Shown here piece after piece: positions 1-7,270 of a DNA stretch of 64,000 nucleotides. Numbering within the stretch: the stretch's first letter is position 1; every line of letters begins with the position of its first letter. The position numbers and the translations under genes are program-made. A model generated the notes under the pieces. That model was not told the DNA's origin, ran no database searches, and saw only the letters and a list, made by a program, of their open reading frames with translations. The stretch is from Sinomonas gamaensis (GTDB taxonomy: Bacteria; Actinomycetota; Actinomycetes; Actinomycetales; Micrococcaceae): assembly GCF_005876955.1 (NCBI RefSeq), contig NZ_SSCL01000002.1:310001-374000 (forward strand), written 5' to 3'.

Positions 1-381
1 CGGGACGCGCATGCCCAGAAGCTGGTGGGCCCCGAGGCGGAGGACATCGAGCACCGCCGGGTCGAGTCGATCGAGGGGACGGTCGACGCAGCGCGCAAGG
101 ATTGCGTCGTAGGTTCCCTGACCACGCAGCGCTCCGTAGGCGAGCTCGGTGGCAAAGCCTGCGTCCCGCCGGTCGAGGCGGTGGTGGCGGATACTCGCGG
201 GCAGCACCAGATTCGCGTAGGCGTCGTCACGCGAGACAGCGCGTAGCACTTCGAACGCCACGAGCCGGGCCGGGTCTGCGAAACGAGACCGCTGACTGGG
301 CGCCTGTTGGCTGAATTGGCGACGAGCCGCTGTGCCGCGATTCCGTTCGCGTCCGCGCTCATTGCGGCGTGAGCCGTTCAC
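1..381 (-). CDS. rsmB: 16S rRNA (cytosine-967-C5)-methyltransferase RsmB, N-terminal part (runs off the window)
   Basis: This frame starts at a GTG at 381, overlapping the fmt stop by 4 nt (GTGA), and stays open to the window edge, giving about 127 residues. After a basic, disordered lead of roughly 35 residues it reads as the helical NusB-like RNA-binding domain that precedes the methyltransferase domain in RsmB/Sun proteins. Recognisable parts are ARLVAFEVLRAVSRDDAYAN, LDRRDAGFATELAYGALR and LDPAVLDVLRLGAHQLL. RsmB methylates C967 of 16S rRNA with S-adenosylmethionine. The catalytic domain lies outside the window and cannot be checked. The order def-fmt-rsmB is common in bacteria and supports the call. 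Confidence 0.9.
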   Translation of the reverse strand, partial: MNGSRRNERGRERNRGTAARRQFSQQAPSQRSRFADPARLVAFEVLRAVSRDDAYANLVLPASIRHHRLDRRDAGFATELAYGALRGQGTYDAILARCVDRPLDRLDPAVLDVLRLGAHQLLGMRVP

Positions 382-1301
382 GAGAACCTCATTCCCTCGC
401 TGGTCCAGGAGCCCCTGGCCCAATCGGCGGCTGCCATCATCTTCTTCCCTGCCGGCTGGACGCGCATCAGTTCCACCGGATGCGTCGCCGTGCCCACAAG
501 CAGGACCTTCCCATCCCAGGCCAGCTCGCCCATCGGGAGGTCGCCGACGTCGGGGCGGAGCCTTGGTGGCTCAAGCTTGAACCGCTGCCCGTCGAGCACC
601 GTCCAGGCCCCCGGCTCGGGCGTGACCCCCCTCGCGCGCCGGTGGATGGCGACGGCGGGCTGGCTCCAATCGATCCGTCCGTCCTCGATCGTGAGCTTAG
701 GAGCGTACGTAGGTTCCCCCTCTTGCGGGCGCGGCACGAGGCTGCCGTCGGCAATGCCCTCGAGCGTGCGCGCGAGAAGCTCGGCGCCGCTGGCCGCGAG
801 CTCCTCCAGGAGCTCCCCGGAGGTGGCCTCCTGTTCCGGCGTCACCGCCATCGTGCCGTACACGGGCCCTGTATCCAGACCTTCTTCAAGCTTGAAGGTG
901 GACGCTCCTACGACGTCGTCGCCGTGGATCACGGCGTGCTGGACGGGAGCCGCCCCACGCCACGCGGGCAGCAGCGAGAAGTGGAGGTTCACCCATCCGT
1001 GCGGGGGGACGGCGAGCGCGGCAGGCGGCACGAGCCCGCCGAACGCGACGATCGCGGCCACATCCGGCTCGAGGTCAGCGATCTCTTGCGTGGTCTCGGC
1101 CGTGATGCGGCTTGCCTTGATCACCGGCAGTCCCAGCGCGGCGGCACGAGCGGCGACGGGCGACGGCGTGAGGACGCGTTTGCGTCCAATCGGCGCGTCG
1201 GGCCGGGTCAGCACCCCGACGACGTCCATCCCGGGGTCCGTGACGAGCCTTTCCAGGGAGGGGACTGCGACGCGCGGGGTGCCCGCGAACAGGACCCTCA
1301 C
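378..1301 (-). CDS. fmt: Methionyl-tRNA formyltransferase
   Basis: The 307-residue protein formylates Met-tRNAfMet using 10-formyltetrahydrofolate, so it makes the initiator tRNA in the cytoplasm. The N-terminal formyltransferase domain begins MRVLFAGTP and holds the signature region around residues 105-145: N105, H107, SLLPAWRGAAPVQ and GLDTGPV with D143, the catalytic Asn/His/Asp set of the family. The C-terminal third is the OB-like tRNA-binding domain. Length is normal. The start is GTG at 1301, overlapping the def stop by 4 nt, and the stop overlaps rsmB by 4 nt. Formylation (fmt) and deformylation (def) are therefore translationally coupled. Confidence 0.98.
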   Translation of the reverse strand: MRVLFAGTPRVAVPSLERLVTDPGMDVVGVLTRPDAPIGRKRVLTPSPVAARAAALGLPVIKASRITAETTQEIADLEPDVAAIVAFGGLVPPAALAVPPHGWVNLHFSLLPAWRGAAPVQHAVIHGDDVVGASTFKLEEGLDTGPVYGTMAVTPEQEATSGELLEELAASGAELLARTLEGIADGSLVPRPQEGEPTYAPKLTIEDGRIDWSQPAVAIHRRARGVTPEPGAWTVLDGQRFKLEPPRLRPDVGDLPMGELAWDGKVLLVGTATHPVELMRVQPAGKKMMAAADWARGSWTSEGMRFS

Positions 1302-1894
1302 GCGGTCGAGTCCCGGCTGAAGGAAGCCCCGGAAGAGGATCCTCCCGTCCCAAACGCAGAGCCGACGTGCGCGGACCGCTTGGTCACGGTCTGGTCGGCG
1401 ATCGAGGAGTAGTTCAAACCACGAATGGCGCGGTACGCCGCGCGACGATCATCGCCCTCGAGCCGATCGACAAAAAGGACTCCGTCCAGGTGGTCCGTCT
1501 CGTGCTGGAATGCACGGGCAAGCATGCCCTGCGCTTCGATTTCAACCGGATTCCCCTGCAGGTCGAATCCCCTGACGACGACCGAACGCCGCCGACGGAC
1601 GGGGAACGCAACGCCCGGAATGCTGAGACACCCCTCGACCACGTCATCCTGGAAGTCATCAGACAGCGTCAGCTCCGGGTTGACCACGTGCCCCCGCTGC
1701 CCGTCGATCTGGTACGTGAAGACCCGCTGTCCAACGCCAACCTGGGGAGCAGCAAGGCCCGCGCCGTCGACGTCCTCCATGGTCTCCATCATGTCCGCCA
1801 CGAGCCGTTCGAGCTCCGGCCCGAACTCGGTCACGGGATCCGCGGGCGTCCGCAGCACGGGGTCACCGATGATCCGGATGGGCAGGACTGCCAT
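1298..1894 (-). CDS. def: Peptide deformylase
   Basis: The 198-residue metalloenzyme removes the N-formyl group from nascent proteins. All three signatures are present: GAGLAAPQ (residues 44-51), EGCLS (87-91, metal ligand C89) and QHETDHL (130-136, ligands H131 and H135 with catalytic E132). The frame is open further upstream, but the ATG at 1894 is chosen because the conserved N-terminus MAVLPIRIIGDPVLR starts there and a GAAAGG-like ribosome site precedes it. A TAGACT box lies about 60 bases upstream, near 1950, and could be the -10 of a leadered promoter. The stop overlaps the fmt start by 4 nt. Confidence 0.97.
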   Translation of the reverse strand: MAVLPIRIIGDPVLRTPADPVTEFGPELERLVADMMETMEDVDGAGLAAPQVGVGQRVFTYQIDGQRGHVVNPELTLSDDFQDDVVEGCLSIPGVAFPVRRRRSVVVRGFDLQGNPVEIEAQGMLARAFQHETDHLDGVLFVDRLEGDDRRAAYRAIRGLNYSSIADQTVTKRSAHVGSAFGTGGSSSGASFSRDSTA

Positions 1895-1970
1895 GGCGAG
1901 ATGAGCCTTTCGACGAAAGAGGGAAGCAAGAGGGAAGGACGGGGACGAGTCTAGTCGGGAGGGGTTGCTG

Positions 1971-2822
1971 CTAGGCGATCGGCGGGGGCGGCAGGGGAAG
2001 AAGGGTTCGGCCGGCCGCCGCCGTCTCCACCCGGGCGTCCCAGACACGGCGAAGCCTGCAGAAGGTGAGCCAGTGATGACGGCGGACATCCGGGTTCACG
2101 CGCACTGCCGCGAATTCGGTCTCTCCCACGGCCACCGCAATGAGCAGGGGGTCCTCGCCGTAGCGCCATGGCTCCCACTCCCCTGCCTCGGCATCGAGAA
2201 GGCCTTCTTCGGCTTTCATCCCGGCCACGAGCTGCATGGCGACCTTCTCGTCCGGCGGCTTGACGCGCCCGTCCCGCGTGGTCCCCTTGGTCTTGTAGTC
2301 CACGAGGCAGACACGGCCGTTGATGCGCGCCACGAGGTCGAGGGTGCCTGCGTAGCCGAGCGTCGTGTTCCAGACCGTCTGCTCTGCGGCGACCGGCTCG
2401 ACGGAGAACGCCTCCCACCAGCGCTCGACGTTGAGCGCGAAGGCCTCCTCGCCGTGGGAGCGCAGGAGTTCACGCGCTTCCGCGAGCTGATGTGGACGGC
2501 CCAACGCCCGCAGAGCGAGCTGTTCGGCGAACGCGTGAACCCGGTCGCCACGCTGGGCGGCCGCGCGGGCGTACTCCTCCGACGCGTCGACGGCGGTGCG
2601 CACGAGCTGGCGAATCCTCGCTGGACTGTCGAGGGCGGTTCGAAGCTCGGGATGATCCGCGAGATGGCGTGCAGCCATATAGCTGCGCCACCCGTCGAGG
2701 TCGAGCGGCTGTTGGGCGATGACGGTGGTGATCGACGGAACCGTCGGCTCATCCGAGAGTGAGCGCCTGTACATCCGCCCGAAGCCGTCAGGGGAATCTG
2801 CGGCGAGGCCGGGGACTGTCAT
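1971..2822 (-). CDS. PD-(D/E)XK nuclease family protein (RecB/Cas4-like)
   Basis: The 283-residue protein carries the core of the PD-(D/E)XK nuclease fold: H96 in RGDRVHAF, E147, the GTLDLVARI strand with D162, then VCLVDYKTK with D175 and K177. This matches the H-E-D-D/E-K pattern of RecB C-terminal and Cas4-type nucleases that bind one or two metal ions. No helicase domain and no clear four-cysteine cluster are visible, so it is a stand-alone nuclease-like protein. The ATG at 2822 has a good ribosome site (GAGAGGG, 7-nt spacing). It precedes def on the same strand with a 76-bp gap. Its substrate is unknown; DNA processing or repair is an inference from fold only. Confidence 0.78.
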   Translation of the reverse strand: MTVPGLAADSPDGFGRMYRRSLSDEPTVPSITTVIAQQPLDLDGWRSYMAARHLADHPELRTALDSPARIRQLVRTAVDASEEYARAAAQRGDRVHAFAEQLALRALGRPHQLAEARELLRSHGEEAFALNVERWWEAFSVEPVAAEQTVWNTTLGYAGTLDLVARINGRVCLVDYKTKGTTRDGRVKPPDEKVAMQLVAGMKAEEGLLDAEAGEWEPWRYGEDPLLIAVAVGETEFAAVRVNPDVRRHHWLTFCRLRRVWDARVETAAAGRTLLPLPPPPIA

Positions 2823-2888
2823 GCGTGCACCCTCTCACAGGGGTCTGACATCATTAGCGCTCCTCATCGGGGCCCGGGCAACGAGAAA

Positions 2889-2915
2889 GGACCCCCGGAC
2901 ATAGTCCGGGGGTCC
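2889..2915 (-). terminator. Rho-independent terminator after tRNA-Val(CAC)
   Basis: An 11-bp perfect GC-rich stem (GGACCCCCGGA / TCCGGGGGTCC) with a 5-nt loop lies 6 bases beyond the 3' end of the tRNA on the minus strand. It is followed there by TTTCTC. It isolates the tRNA from the nuclease gene downstream. Confidence 0.8.
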
Positions 2916-2921
2916 CGCGGG

Positions 2922-2993
2922 TGGGCGATACTGGGTTCGAACCAGTGACCTCTTCGGTGTGAACGAAGCGCGCTACCACTGCGCCAATCGCCC
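2922..2993 (-). tRNA. tRNA-Val (anticodon CAC)
   Basis: A complete 72-nt cloverleaf: acceptor stem GGGCGAT/ATCGCCC with discriminator A, anticodon stem CTTCG/CGAAG with loop TTCACAC (anticodon CAC, reads GTG), and T-arm loop GTTCGAA. CCA is not encoded. It differs from the two plus-strand Val(GAC) genes 420-680 bp away at only about six positions, four of them in the anticodon arm, so it shares a recent ancestor with them. Confidence 0.95.
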
Positions 2994-3093
2994 TCATCTT
3001 TCATACGAACACCCGTCGCCGAGCGCTCTCCGACTTTAGCCCACAGCACGGCCGGATCTCAAATCAGGAGGGGGTTGGCTGGGCGCGATGCGA

Positions 3094-3121
3094 TTTGTGC
3101 ATTGCCCTCCGGTCCTATAGA
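3094..3121 (+). promoter_or_regulatory. Probable promoter of the Gly-Cys-Val-Gly-Val tRNA cluster
   Basis: TTTGTG (3094-3099), a 16-bp spacer and TATAGA (3116-3121) lie about 70 bases before the first tRNA-Gly. The -10 is close to the actinobacterial housekeeping consensus TANNNT with an off-consensus last base; the -35 is weak. Position and lack of any other candidate make it the best guess. Confidence 0.45.
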
Positions 3122-3190
3122 GTCTTTACTCGTTGAAGCGCGGCCCGAAGCCATCTTCCAGAGGCAAAGTCGGAACGTGCAGAAACCCCC

Positions 3191-3263
<73 letters not shown>

Positions 3264-3303
3264 CGCAGGACACTGTCGGAAGCATCCTCACGGGTGCCAA
3301 CAC

Positions 3304-3374
3304 GGTGGGGTGGCCGAGAGGCGAGGCAGCGGCCTGCAAAGCCGTATACGCGGGTTCGAATCCCGTCCCCACCT
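3304..3374 (+). tRNA. tRNA-Cys (anticodon GCA)
   Basis: A 71-nt cloverleaf with acceptor GGTGGGG/CCCCACC, discriminator T and anticodon loop CTGCAAA (anticodon GCA). It is the only member of the cluster present once. The short arms are typical of tRNA-Cys. Confidence 0.95.
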
Positions 3375-3410
3375 CGGTGAAACCTGACTCCCAGCACTGT
3401 CTGGGAATCC

Positions 3411-3482
3411 GGGCGATTGGCGCAGCGGTAGCGCGCTTCCCTGACACGGAAGAGGTCACTGGTTCGATCCCAGTATCGCCCA
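3411..3482 (+). tRNA. tRNA-Val (anticodon GAC), copy 1
   Basis: A 72-nt cloverleaf with acceptor GGGCGAT/ATCGCCC, discriminator A, anticodon stem CTTCC/GGAAG and loop CTGACAC (anticodon GAC). Its sequence is identical to the copy at 3604-3675. Confidence 0.96.
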
Positions 3483-3504
3483 CGGAGAGGCCAGCGCCTC
3501 CCCT

Positions 3505-3577
<73 letters not shown>

Positions 3578-3603
3578 CTCTTCTCGTTAACCGGGACAGA
3601 CCC

Positions 3604-3675
3604 GGGCGATTGGCGCAGCGGTAGCGCGCTTCCCTGACACGGAAGAGGTCACTGGTTCGATCCCAGTATCGCCCA
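3604..3675 (+). tRNA. tRNA-Val (anticodon GAC), copy 2
   Basis: Identical over 72 nt to the tRNA-Val at 3411-3482. It is the last gene of the plus-strand cluster and is followed within 10 bases by a hairpin that probably ends the transcript. Confidence 0.96.
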
Positions 3676-3683
3676 CCCTTGAG

Positions 3684-3707
3684 ATGGCGCCCCTTCGCGG
3701 GCGCCAT
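3684..3707 (+). terminator. Hairpin ending the tRNA cluster
   Basis: A 9-bp perfect stem ATGGCGCCC/GGGCGCCAT with a CTTCGC loop sits just after the last tRNA. There is only a short, weak pyrimidine tail, so it may act as a terminator or as a processing barrier. Confidence 0.5.
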
Positions 3708-3750
3708 TCGCGTATCCGGGACTCCTCCGTTCGCTCGCGGAAAAAGGGTG

Positions 3751-3779
3751 TTGGCTTGCGCTCCGTGCGTGGCTACCAT
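3751..3779 (+). promoter_or_regulatory. Promoter of the 32-codon small gene
   Basis: TTGGCT (3751-3756), an exact 17-bp spacer and TACCAT (3774-3779) make a good sigma-A-type promoter. Predicted initiation near 3786 leaves a leader of about 40 nt carrying a near-perfect ribosome site before the GTG at 3826. Confidence 0.6.
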
Positions 3780-3825
3780 CGTTCGTGGTGGAGCGCACTG
3801 GCTCCCTGAGGGAAAGGAGGTGGCC

Positions 3826-3924
3826 GTGTCCTTAGTCGACGCCATCGCGGCCAGTCACGGTAGGAGCGCCCGGGAACTCGATCGCATCGAGCTGCCCGCC
3901 CGAGTTGTCGGGGACCAACCCTAG
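3826..3924 (+). CDS. Possible small protein of 32 residues, unknown function
   Basis: I do not recognise this protein. The frame GTG...TAG encodes 32 residues beginning MSLVDAIAASHGRS and ending PARVVGDQP. It has no membrane segment and no cysteines, and the middle is charged. The case for a real gene is its surroundings: a promoter with exact 17-bp spacing at 3751-3779, a near-ideal ribosome site (AAAGGAGGTGG) just before the start, and a hairpin with a T-rich tail at 3971-4002. It lies between the tRNA cluster and the convergent zapE. It could instead be the leader of a regulatory RNA or the remnant of a longer gene. Confidence 0.45.
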   Translation: MSLVDAIAASHGRSARELDRIELPARVVGDQP

Positions 3925-3970
3925 AAACTCAGCCGGCGCCAGGCCGGACTGACCAAGATACGTCACAGGG

Positions 3971-4002
3971 ATGCCGGTACCGCTGAGAGGCGGGACCGGC
4001 AT
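3971..4002 (+). terminator. Terminator after the small gene
   Basis: ATGCCGGT at 3971-3978 pairs with ACCGGCAT at 3995-4002, with a further GC-rich inner stem and TTTCTG following on the plus strand. The minus-strand continuation is not T-rich, so it faces the small gene more than zapE. Confidence 0.55.
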
Positions 4003-4029
4003 TTCTGCGTCCGGAGTGGGCCCGCGTGC

Positions 4030-5073
4030 CTACGACGCCTCGTGCGTCTGGGCTTCCCGCGCAAGTGCCGTCAGGCGGGAGACGGCACGGAAGTACTTCT
4101 TGAGATAGCCCCCCGACATCATCTCTTCGGTGAAGAGCTTGTCGAAGGGCACGCCGGAGGCGAGAATCGGCACGTCCTTGTCGTAGAGGCGGTCGGCCAG
4201 CACCACGAACCGGAGGGCCACTGCCTGCTCCTCGATCGTGTGGACGTCCTTCCACACGATTCCGTCCACTCCGTCGATGAGCTGCCGGTAGCGACTCGGG
4301 TGGACACCGGCGAGGTGCTTCATGAGCGCACCGAAGTCATCCACGGCGACCACACCGCCGTCGAACTCCGCATTCATGCGCGCATCGAGCTCGTGGTTGT
4401 CGAGTGGAGCCGGCGCCTCGGGCAGCCCGCGATGGCGGTAGTCCTCGCCGTCGATCCGGATGACGTCGAATTGGTCGGCGAGCACTTGGATCTCGCGCTG
4501 GAAGTCCACTGCCGCGAATCGCCCCTTGCCGAGGGAGCCGGGAAGGGTGTTGGACGTTGCGGCGAGCTTGACGCCGGCGTCAGCGAGCTCGCGCATGAGC
4601 CGCGACATGAGCACGGTGTCCCCCGGATCGTCGAGCTCGAACTCATCGATGCACACCAGCCGGTAGGAGCTGAGTGCCTCCACGGTCTTGCGGAACGAGA
4701 GGGCCCCCACGAGGTTGGTGTATTCGACGAACGTGCCGAACGCCTTGGGACCGGGGACGGAGTGCCACAGCGAGGCGAGGAGGTGCGTCTTTCCGACGCC
4801 GAAGCCGCCGTCGAGATAGACGCCCGCGCGCGAGGCCGGCTTCTTCCCCCCGAACAGCCGCGAGAACACACTGCCTCGGCCCCGCTGCCCATCCATCGAG
4901 GCCCCGAACGCCTGGAGGGCGCGCACTGCCGCAGCCTGGGAGGGCTGTGCTGGGTCGGGCCGATAGCTCTCGAACGAGACCTCCCCGAAGCGCGCGGAGG
5001 GGTGAAAGCCTGCCAGGAGTTCCTCCACGGAGACTTTCGGCGTGCGGGTGGTCAGGTGTGCGACAGTCGCCAA
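4030..5073 (-). CDS. zapE: Cell division protein ZapE (AFG1-family ATPase)
   Basis: The 347-residue P-loop ATPase of the AFG1/LACE1 family has Walker A GGFGVGKTH (residues 89-97), Walker B LVCIDEFEL (about 139-147) and the family lead GFHPSARFGEVSFESY. In Escherichia coli ZapE interacts with the FtsZ ring; the role in actinobacteria is inferred from homology. It is cytoplasmic and full length. The likely start is a TTG at 5073 with only a weak GGACGGA-type ribosome site, chosen because conserved residues begin right after it. The gene is monocistronic and diverges from the sulfurtransferase gene across a 214-bp gap. Confidence 0.9.
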   Translation of the reverse strand: MATVAHLTTRTPKVSVEELLAGFHPSARFGEVSFESYRPDPAQPSQAAAVRALQAFGASMDGQRGRGSVFSRLFGGKKPASRAGVYLDGGFGVGKTHLLASLWHSVPGPKAFGTFVEYTNLVGALSFRKTVEALSSYRLVCIDEFELDDPGDTVLMSRLMRELADAGVKLAATSNTLPGSLGKGRFAAVDFQREIQVLADQFDVIRIDGEDYRHRGLPEAPAPLDNHELDARMNAEFDGGVVAVDDFGALMKHLAGVHPSRYRQLIDGVDGIVWKDVHTIEEQAVALRFVVLADRLYDKDVPILASGVPFDKLFTEEMMSGGYLKKYFRAVSRLTALAREAQTHEAS

Positions 5074-5287
5074 GGATTCCGTCCGTCATAGGGCCCGAAG
5101 GCATTTACATCGGTGTGCGGGGCAGTGGCAAGGATATCGCGGAGCGGGCCCGTCATGTTTCGCCTCATGACAAGGCACGACGGCGGCACTCACCCCCGGG
5201 GCGTCCCGTGGCTACGCTGGAAGGGACATCTCAGGAGCGCGTCGTCATCGGCGCACGCCCTGGCTCAGCCGAGCGAAAGGCCTCACC

Positions 5288-6202
5288 ATGAGCTATCCCC
5301 TCGATCAGAACGAAAAGTTCGCCGCCTACGCACACCCGGAGCGCCTCGTCTCCACTGAATGGCTTGCCGCGCAGCTCGCCGACGGCGCCCTCGAGGGCGG
5401 CAAGCTCGCCGTGGTGGAGTCCGACGAGGACGTCCTGCTCTACGAGACCGGCCACATTCCCGGCGCGGTCAAGATCGACTGGCACACCGACCTGAACGAT
5501 GAGGTCTCCCGCGACTACGTCGATGGCCCGGCCTTCGCCAAGCTCCTCTCCTCGAAGGGCATCTCGCGGGACACGACCGTGGTCATCTATGGCGACAAGT
5601 CGAACTGGTGGGCCGCGTACGCCCTCTGGGTCTTCACCCTGTTCGGCCACGAGGACGTCCGCCTCCTCGATGGCGGACGCGACAAGTGGATCGCCGAGGG
5701 CCGCGAGCTCACCACCGACGTGCCCACGCCCATCGAAGGCGACTACCCCGTCGTCGAGCGCAACGACGCCCCGATCCGCGCCTTCAAGGACGACGTCCTC
5801 GCGCACCTCGGAAAGCCGCTCATCGACGTCCGCTCCCCTGACGAGTACACCGGCAAGCGCACCCACATGCCCGCCTACCCGGAGGAAGGCGCCCTCCGCG
5901 GCGGCCACATCCCCACGGCGGCGTCCATCCCGTGGGCCCGCGCTGCAGCAGAGGACGGCACGTACAAGTCGCGCCAGGAACTCGAGGACCTTTACCTCGG
6001 CGAAGCCGGCCTCACTGCCGGCGACGAGGTCGTGGCTTACTGCCGCATCGGGGAGCGCTCGAGCCACACGTGGTTCGCGCTCAAGTACCTCCTCGGCTTC
6101 GAGAACGTCCGCAACTACGACGGCTCGTGGACCGAGTGGGGAAATGCGGTGCGGGTTCCGATCGTTAAGGGTGAAGAAAGAGGCACTTGGCCGCTCAGCT
6201 AA
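5288..6202 (+). CDS. Sulfurtransferase (rhodanese, CysA2/SseA-like)
   Basis: The 304-residue protein has two rhodanese domains. The N-terminal one is inactive in type, and the C-terminal one carries the active-site loop CRIGERSS with persulfide-forming C252. It moves sulfane sulfur from thiosulfate or 3-mercaptopyruvate to acceptors. The CRIGERS loop matches the actinobacterial CysA2-type thiosulfate sulfurtransferases; substrate choice cannot be settled from sequence. The ATG at 5288 has a GCGAAAGG-like ribosome site. A 14-bp hairpin separates it from sufE, which is next on the same strand, and the pairing suggests both serve sulfur mobilisation. Confidence 0.93.
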   Translation: MSYPLDQNEKFAAYAHPERLVSTEWLAAQLADGALEGGKLAVVESDEDVLLYETGHIPGAVKIDWHTDLNDEVSRDYVDGPAFAKLLSSKGISRDTTVVIYGDKSNWWAAYALWVFTLFGHEDVRLLDGGRDKWIAEGRELTTDVPTPIEGDYPVVERNDAPIRAFKDDVLAHLGKPLIDVRSPDEYTGKRTHMPAYPEEGALRGGHIPTAASIPWARAAAEDGTYKSRQELEDLYLGEAGLTAGDEVVAYCRIGERSSHTWFALKYLLGFENVRNYDGSWTEWGNAVRVPIVKGEERGTWPLS

Positions 6203-6215
6203 GTCACCTGCTGCA

Positions 6216-6246
6216 GCGCGGCAGTCTCAATCTGAGACTGCCGCGC
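6216..6246 (+). terminator. Strong hairpin between sulfurtransferase and sufE
   Basis: A perfect 14-bp stem GCGCGGCAGTCTCA/TGAGACTGCCGCGC with a 3-nt loop starts 13 bases after the sulfurtransferase stop. There is no T-run, so it may end transcription only partly or protect the 3' end. sufE has its own TAGTCT box at 6264-6269. Confidence 0.6.
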
Positions 6247-6278
6247 CGTTGCACGGTCCGGCGTAGTCTGGAAGGGAT

Positions 6279-6749
6279 ATGACGACGAATACCACCACCC
6301 CTGCCGCGCTTGCGGGGATCATCGACGAATTCCAGGGGCTCGAGGAGCGCGAGCGGCTCCAGCTGCTGCTCGAGTTCGCACAGTCCCTTCCCGAGCTCCC
6401 GGACCGGTATCAGGACCACCCTGAGCGGCTCGAGCAGGTCGTCGAGTGCCAGTCGCCGGTGTTCATCACCATCGAGACCGAGCCCGGCGCGGATGCGGCG
6501 TCTCCGGTGGTGCGCCTGTTCCTCACGGCTCCCCGGGAAGCGCCGACCACGCGCGGCTTCGCGAGCATACTGTTCGAGGGACTCGACGGGCTGCCGGCGA
6601 ACGAGATCCTGGCTGTTCCGGACGACATCGCGCATGAGCTGGGGCTCGACCGCGCCGTCTCGCCGCTGCGCCTTCGCGGGATGAGCGCGATGCTCGCTCG
6701 GATCAAGCGCAAGGTGGCCGGCGAGTGCCACCTCGGACAAACTGCCTGA
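6279..6749 (+). CDS. sufE: Fe-S cluster assembly sulfur acceptor SufE
   Basis: The 156-residue protein belongs to the SufE family: it takes persulfide sulfur from a cysteine desulfurase and passes it on for Fe-S cluster building. The acceptor cysteine is C57 in VVECQSP, and the fold region QSLPELPDRYQDHPERLEQ is typical. Length is normal. The ATG at 6279 lies 9 nt after a TAGTCT -10-like box, and GGAAGGG in that gap is the ribosome site, so the leader is very short or absent. No sufS is adjacent; the neighbour upstream is a sulfurtransferase. ybaK follows 5 bases after the stop and is probably co-transcribed. Confidence 0.95.
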   Translation: MTTNTTTPAALAGIIDEFQGLEERERLQLLLEFAQSLPELPDRYQDHPERLEQVVECQSPVFITIETEPGADAASPVVRLFLTAPREAPTTRGFASILFEGLDGLPANEILAVPDDIAHELGLDRAVSPLRLRGMSAMLARIKRKVAGECHLGQTA

Positions 6750-6754
6750 GGGCC

Positions 6755-7270
6755 GTGGCAAAGGGAAAATCAACCGCTCTCCACGGGCCGGCAACGCCGG
6801 CGACTGCGGCGCTCGATGCAGCCGGGGTGACCTACGTGGCGCGTCCCTATTCGCACGATCCGTCGTCGTCGAGCTACGGGCTCGAGGCCGCGGAGGCGCT
6901 CGGCGTCGAGCCGGCGCGCGTCTTCAAGACGCTGGTGATCGACGTCGGGGGCGAAGGGTCCGCGAAACTGTGTGTCGCCGTCGTTCCTGTGAGCGGGTCG
7001 TTGGATCTCAAGGCGGCAGCCGCGGCCTTCGGCGCGAAGAAGGCCGCGATGGCGGATCGCGCCGCGGCCGAACGGCGGACCGGGTACGTGCTGGGAGGGA
7101 TTTCCCCACTGGGGCAGCGCCAGCCGTCGCCCACGGCGATCGACGAATCGGCGCTCGAGCACGAGAGCATCCTGGTGTCAGGCGGACGCCGGGGCTTCGA
7201 CATCGAACTGTCCCCCGCCGATCTCGTCCGCCTCACCCACGCCTCAGTGGCCCGGCTTCGCAGCACCTGA
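6755..7270 (+). CDS. ybaK: Cys-tRNA(Pro)/aminoacyl-tRNA deacylase, YbaK/EbsC family
   Basis: The 171-residue YbaK-type protein hydrolyses mischarged Cys-tRNA(Pro), acting after prolyl-tRNA synthetase. Recognisable parts are the N-terminal ARPYSHDP, the VFKTLVID strand, the KKAAMADRAAAERRTGYVLGGISPLGQ region with its conserved lysines and GGISP loop, and the C-terminal ELSPADLVRLT. The GTG at 6755 is preferred over an ATG 30 bases upstream that would overlap sufE. Its last 27 bases overlap the 3' end of the convergent hydrolase gene. The exact tRNA substrate is inferred from family. Confidence 0.9.
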   Translation: MAKGKSTALHGPATPATAALDAAGVTYVARPYSHDPSSSSYGLEAAEALGVEPARVFKTLVIDVGGEGSAKLCVAVVPVSGSLDLKAAAAAFGAKKAAMADRAAAERRTGYVLGGISPLGQRQPSPTAIDESALEHESILVSGGRRGFDIELSPADLVRLTHASVARLRST

